Positions 31,493 through 34,094 of a DNA stretch of 34,094 bases are shown here, one piece after another. Origin of the DNA: Candidatus Levybacteria bacterium RIFCSPHIGHO2_01_FULL_40_16 (GTDB lineage: Bacteria > Patescibacteriota > Microgenomatia > Levybacterales > UBA12049). Position 1 is the first letter of the stretch. Each line of letters begins with the position of its first letter. The position numbers and the translations under genes were made by a program. Under the pieces are notes generated by a model. That model was not told the origin of the DNA. It ran no database searches and was given only the letters and a program-made list of their open reading frames with translations. The DNA lies in the NCBI GenBank assembly GCA_001783805.1, contig MFNS01000006.1, positions 1 to 34,094 on the forward strand. The letters run 5' to 3'.

Positions 31493-32044
31493 ATGTCAAA
31501 ACTTGCAAAAAAACCGGTTAGCATTCCAGAAGGTGTTAACGTTATTTTCGAAAATAATATTGTTAAAGTAAATGGTCCCAAAGGAAATCTTTCATTCAGA
31601 ATTCCCGGTGGCGTTGATGTAAAATCAGTAGAGGGACAGCTGCAGGTTTCCTTAAAAGATAGAAGTAACCAAGAACTAAAGCCATCTTTGGGCTTGACAA
31701 GGGCAATGATTTCCAACATGGTTACAGGCGTCACTAAGGGGTTTGAGAAAAGACTTGAGCTGTCCGGGGTTGGATATCGAGCTCAAGTTACAGGTCAGGA
31801 TCTGACTATTTCCGTTGGCTTTTCTCATCCTGTAAAAATTATGGCAGCGCCGGGACTGAACTTTTCCGTCGCAGAAAATACTATCACAGTTTCCGGAGTA
31901 GATAAAGATCTGGTCGGAAATATGGCAGCTAAAATAAGATCTATCAGACCGCCTGAGCCATACAAGGGAAAAGGAATAAAGTATGTTCAGGAAAAAATAA
32001 GAAGAAAAGTTGGAAAAGCAGCAAAGGCATTAGGAACCAAGTAG
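31493..32044 (+). CDS. rplF: 50S ribosomal protein L6
   Basis: uL6, near the factor-binding site. The 183-aa protein has the two L6 beta domains, with VNGPKGNLSF, the GVTKGFEKRLELSGVGYRAQ linker and RPPEPYKGKGIKYVQEKIRRKVGKA at the C-terminus. It begins 3 nt after rpsH. Its stop codon runs into an AGAATT-type heptamer array. Confidence 0.97.
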   Translation: MSKLAKKPVSIPEGVNVIFENNIVKVNGPKGNLSFRIPGGVDVKSVEGQLQVSLKDRSNQELKPSLGLTRAMISNMVTGVTKGFEKRLELSGVGYRAQVTGQDLTISVGFSHPVKIMAAPGLNFSVAENTITVSGVDKDLVGNMAAKIRSIRPPEPYKGKGIKYVQEKIRRKVGKAAKALGTK

Positions 32045-32077
32045 AATTCAGAATTTAGAATTTAGAATTAAGAATTA
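32043..32077 (+). repeat. AGAATTN heptamer array before rplR
   Basis: Five tandem 7-nt units (AGAATTC, AGAATTT twice, AGAATTA twice) fill the gap from the rplF stop to the first base of the rplR ATG. The whole intergenic region is this repeat. Confidence 0.85.
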
Positions 32078-32421
32078 TGAATAAGATACAAGGAAAAATA
32101 AAGAGACAAACTAGGACAAGATCCAAGATTAAGGGAACAGGGATCAGGCCAAGATTGTCCGTATTTAAGTCCAACCGTTTTATTTACGCACAGTTGATAA
32201 ATGATACAGCTGGAAAGACAATCATTGGAGTTTCCGAGAAACATCTTAAGGAAGCAGTTAACGGGAAAATCGCCAGAGCGAAAGCTCTCGGGATTCTATT
32301 GGCAAAAAAGGCAATTGACAAGAAAATTAAAAAAGTGGTATTTGATAAAGGAAGTTATGCGTATCATGGAAGAGTGAGTGGAGTTGCTGCTGGCGCGCGA
32401 GAAGGAGGACTGGAATTCTAA
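32077..32421 (+). CDS. rplR: 50S ribosomal protein L18
   Basis: uL18, a 5S rRNA-binding protein. The 114-aa protein has RPRLSVFKSNRFIYAQLIND, AKALGILLAKKAIDKKIKKVVFDKGSYAYHGRV and the AAGAREGGLEF end. There is no Shine-Dalgarno site; the heptamer array directly abuts the ATG. Confidence 0.97.
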   Translation: MNKIQGKIKRQTRTRSKIKGTGIRPRLSVFKSNRFIYAQLINDTAGKTIIGVSEKHLKEAVNGKIARAKALGILLAKKAIDKKIKKVVFDKGSYAYHGRVSGVAAGAREGGLEF

Positions 32422-32918
32422 TGAGTGATTCAAGATTTTACAAAGATAGGTCCACAGATGGTTTTGAGGAAAAAATAGTTCAGGTTAACAGGGTTTCCAA
32501 GAAAACAAAGGGCGGGAACAAGATCGGATTCTCAGTCCTAACAGTTGTAGGAAATAAAAAAGGAAAAGTTGGAGTGGGGCTGGGTAAAGGTCCTGAAATC
32601 TCCTCAGCTATAAAAAAAGGAGTTTTACTTGGCAAAAAACATGCTATAGAGATTCCGATTATTAACGGTACTATTCCTTTTGAATTTACAATAAAGTTAG
32701 GCGCAGCCAAAGTAATGTTAAAGCCGGCGCCCCGCGGATCCGGAGTTATAGCCGGGGGGGCAGTCAGAAGTGTTGTTGCCCTAGCGGGAATAGAAAATAT
32801 TTCATCAAAGGTTTTGGGGACAAAGAATCAAGCAAGCAATGTTTACGCAACGATCGAAGCGTTAAAAAGAATGACAGAAAGATATCATAAATATAATAGA
32901 ATAAAACCTAATAAATAA
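32421..32918 (+). CDS. rpsE: 30S ribosomal protein S5
   Basis: uS5, involved in decoding accuracy. The 165-aa protein has FEEKIVQVNRVSKKTKGG near the N-terminus, VGNKKGKVGVGLGKGPEIS and the APRGSGVIAGGAVRSVVALAGI loop. It overlaps the rplR stop by 1 nt. The usual next gene, rpmD, is absent: rplO starts 13 nt after this stop. Confidence 0.98.
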   Translation: MSDSRFYKDRSTDGFEEKIVQVNRVSKKTKGGNKIGFSVLTVVGNKKGKVGVGLGKGPEISSAIKKGVLLGKKHAIEIPIINGTIPFEFTIKLGAAKVMLKPAPRGSGVIAGGAVRSVVALAGIENISSKVLGTKNQASNVYATIEALKRMTERYHKYNRIKPNK

Positions 32919-32931
32919 TTAGAAGGAATTT

Positions 32932-33369
32932 ATGAAACTATCATCTTTAACAAAAATTACCAAAACCGGACAAAAAAGACTAGGTCAGGGTCACGGATCA
33001 GGGCGCGGAAAAACAGGCGGGCGCGGAACCAAAGGGCAAAATGCTAAAGGCTCAAGATCTCTTTCTTTTGAGGGCGGGGCATTAACTCTTATCAAAAGAC
33101 TTCCCTTTTTGAGAGGAAAGGGCAAAAATAAATCTTTTCAAAGCCAACCCGTAACGGTAAATGTTGAGTCTCTAAATGAGCTGAAAAAAGGCACAATTGT
33201 TGATGTAAAATCACTGATTGAGCAGAAGATTGTTAATCCGAATGCCAAAAAATATGGAGTCAAAATTTTGGGAGACGGCAAACTTGCCGTTTCTTTGACC
33301 GTAAAGCTAAAGGTATCAAAAGGAGCCTTGAAAAAGATTGAAAAAGCGGGTGGAAAAGCAGAGATCTAA
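32932..33369 (+). CDS. rplO: 50S ribosomal protein L15
   Basis: uL15, a late assembly protein. The 145-aa sequence has the Gly/Arg-rich N-terminal arm (RLGQGHGSGRGKTGGRGTKG), FEGGALTLIKRLPFLRG, and a C-terminal domain with VKILGDGKLAVSLTVK. An AGAAGGAA stretch precedes the ATG. secY follows 9 nt later. Confidence 0.97.
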   Translation: MKLSSLTKITKTGQKRLGQGHGSGRGKTGGRGTKGQNAKGSRSLSFEGGALTLIKRLPFLRGKGKNKSFQSQPVTVNVESLNELKKGTIVDVKSLIEQKIVNPNAKKYGVKILGDGKLAVSLTVKLKVSKGALKKIEKAGGKAEI

Positions 33370-33378
33370 TTTCCCTAT

Positions 33379-34094
33379 ATGAACAATATTTTTGGAATTT
33401 TTAGCAAAAGCATAAAGACTCCAGACGTAAGGAGAAAACTATTATTTACAGCTGCTATCTTCATAGTCTTTAGAATTTTTGCTCATATCCCGGTTGCAGG
33501 CGTAAACCTGGACGCATTAAAAACTCTTTTTTCACAAAATCAATTCTTGGGACTTTTGGATATTTTTTCAGGAGGAACGCTGGCTAATTTTTCCGTAATG
33601 GCGTTGGGGCTTAATCCCTATATCAATGCCTCGATTATCTTACAGCTTTTGACAATGGTTTTCCCAAAATTGGAAGAATTATCTAAAGAGGGAGAGTCCG
33701 GCAGGCAAAAGATAAATCAATATACGAGGCTATTAACTGTTCCCCTGGCAATTCTTCAGTCAATCGGTATGTATGCATTACTCCGCAGTCAGGGGATTAT
33801 TTCCACATTAAGTTCTATTGACATTTTGTCTTTTGTGGCAACCATGACTGCCGGAACAATGCTTTTAGTCTGGCTGGGAGAATTAATCTCCGAAAAAGGA
33901 ATCGGAAATGGGATATCGCTTCTCATCTTTGCCGGAATAGTTGGAAGAATTCCGGTTATTTTCGGACAGACAATTTCAACTGTAAATGCCAACAACTTTT
34001 TTAATTTAATAGCTTTTCTGGTGATGGGCGTGTTGGTAATAGCCTCAATAATTTTCATCAATGAAGGCACCCGAAAAATAACCGTTTATTATGC
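33379..34094 (+). CDS. secY: Preprotein translocase subunit SecY (partial, runs off the edge)
   Basis: The protein-conducting channel of the general secretion pathway in the plasma membrane. The first 238 codons are present, starting [21 protein letters not shown]. Visible landmarks are [15 protein letters not shown], the plug-region [27 protein letters not shown], and [23 protein letters not shown], with about five membrane helices. The frame is open to the right edge. It is part of the ribosomal operon, 9 nt after rplO. Confidence 0.97.
   Translation, partial: MNNIFGIFSKSIKTPDVRRKLLFTAAIFIVFRIFAHIPVAGVNLDALKTLFSQNQFLGLLDIFSGGTLANFSVMALGLNPYINASIILQLLTMVFPKLEELSKEGESGRQKINQYTRLLTVPLAILQSIGMYALLRSQGIISTLSSIDILSFVATMTAGTMLLVWLGELISEKGIGNGISLLIFAGIVGRIPVIFGQTISTVNANNFFNLIAFLVMGVLVIASIIFINEGTRKITVYY

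Overview
This window looks like a piece of a Candidate Phyla Radiation (Patescibacteria) chromosome, most likely from the Microgenomates side. The reasons are the AT-rich sequence, the absence of a bL30 (uL30, rpmD) gene between rpsE and rplO, zinc-type S14 and L24, and a compact type IV pilus operon. The lineage is inferred from gene content and was not tested phylogenetically.

The backbone is the classic str/S10/spc order, interrupted by accessory blocks. rpsL-rpsG (26-985) is followed by a small unknown gene, a membrane-anchored cyclophilin, a secreted LCAT-like hydrolase, a two-TM protein, a DUF5678-like protein and a SLOG-like protein. fusA (5963-8074) is followed by a methyltransferase, a membrane histidine kinase, a response regulator and a second methyltransferase. 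An HPt-receiver-pilB-pilC-minor pilins-pilin block (13449-22000) precedes tuf and rpsJ. A DUF5680-like gene on the minus strand separates rpsJ from the long rplC-rplD-rplW-rplB-rpsS-rplV-rpsC-rplP-rpmC-rpsQ-rplN-rplX-rplE-rpsZ-rpsH-rplF-rplR-rpsE-rplO-secY operon. secY runs off the right edge.

The non-coding DNA is the most unusual part. Three copies (8082-8294, 12330-12543, 23770-23938) of a roughly 170-215 nt element share one layout of nested helices. Paired bases differ between copies in a compensating way, and the reading frame is not kept, so this looks like a structured RNA or a small non-autonomous mobile element. Downstream of fusA the last EF-G codons recur twice more, once with mostly synonymous differences, as if cassettes had been inserted at the 3' end of fusA.

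Transcription signals also show a pattern. Most isolated genes have a -10 box ending 5-8 nt before the start codon, which predicts leaderless mRNAs. fusA and rplC instead have leaders that fold into a hairpin plus T6 tract just before the start codon, so both look like attenuators. Heptanucleotide tandem repeats sit at several gene junctions, one of them inside the 5' coding end of a pilin-like gene. A palindromic repeat found in the fusA leader also lies inside the coding sequence for an N-terminal extension of L4.

Functionally, the window couples translation genes to a pilus machine that appears to be controlled by a phosphorelay. No rRNA, tRNA, CRISPR array or transposase gene was seen.
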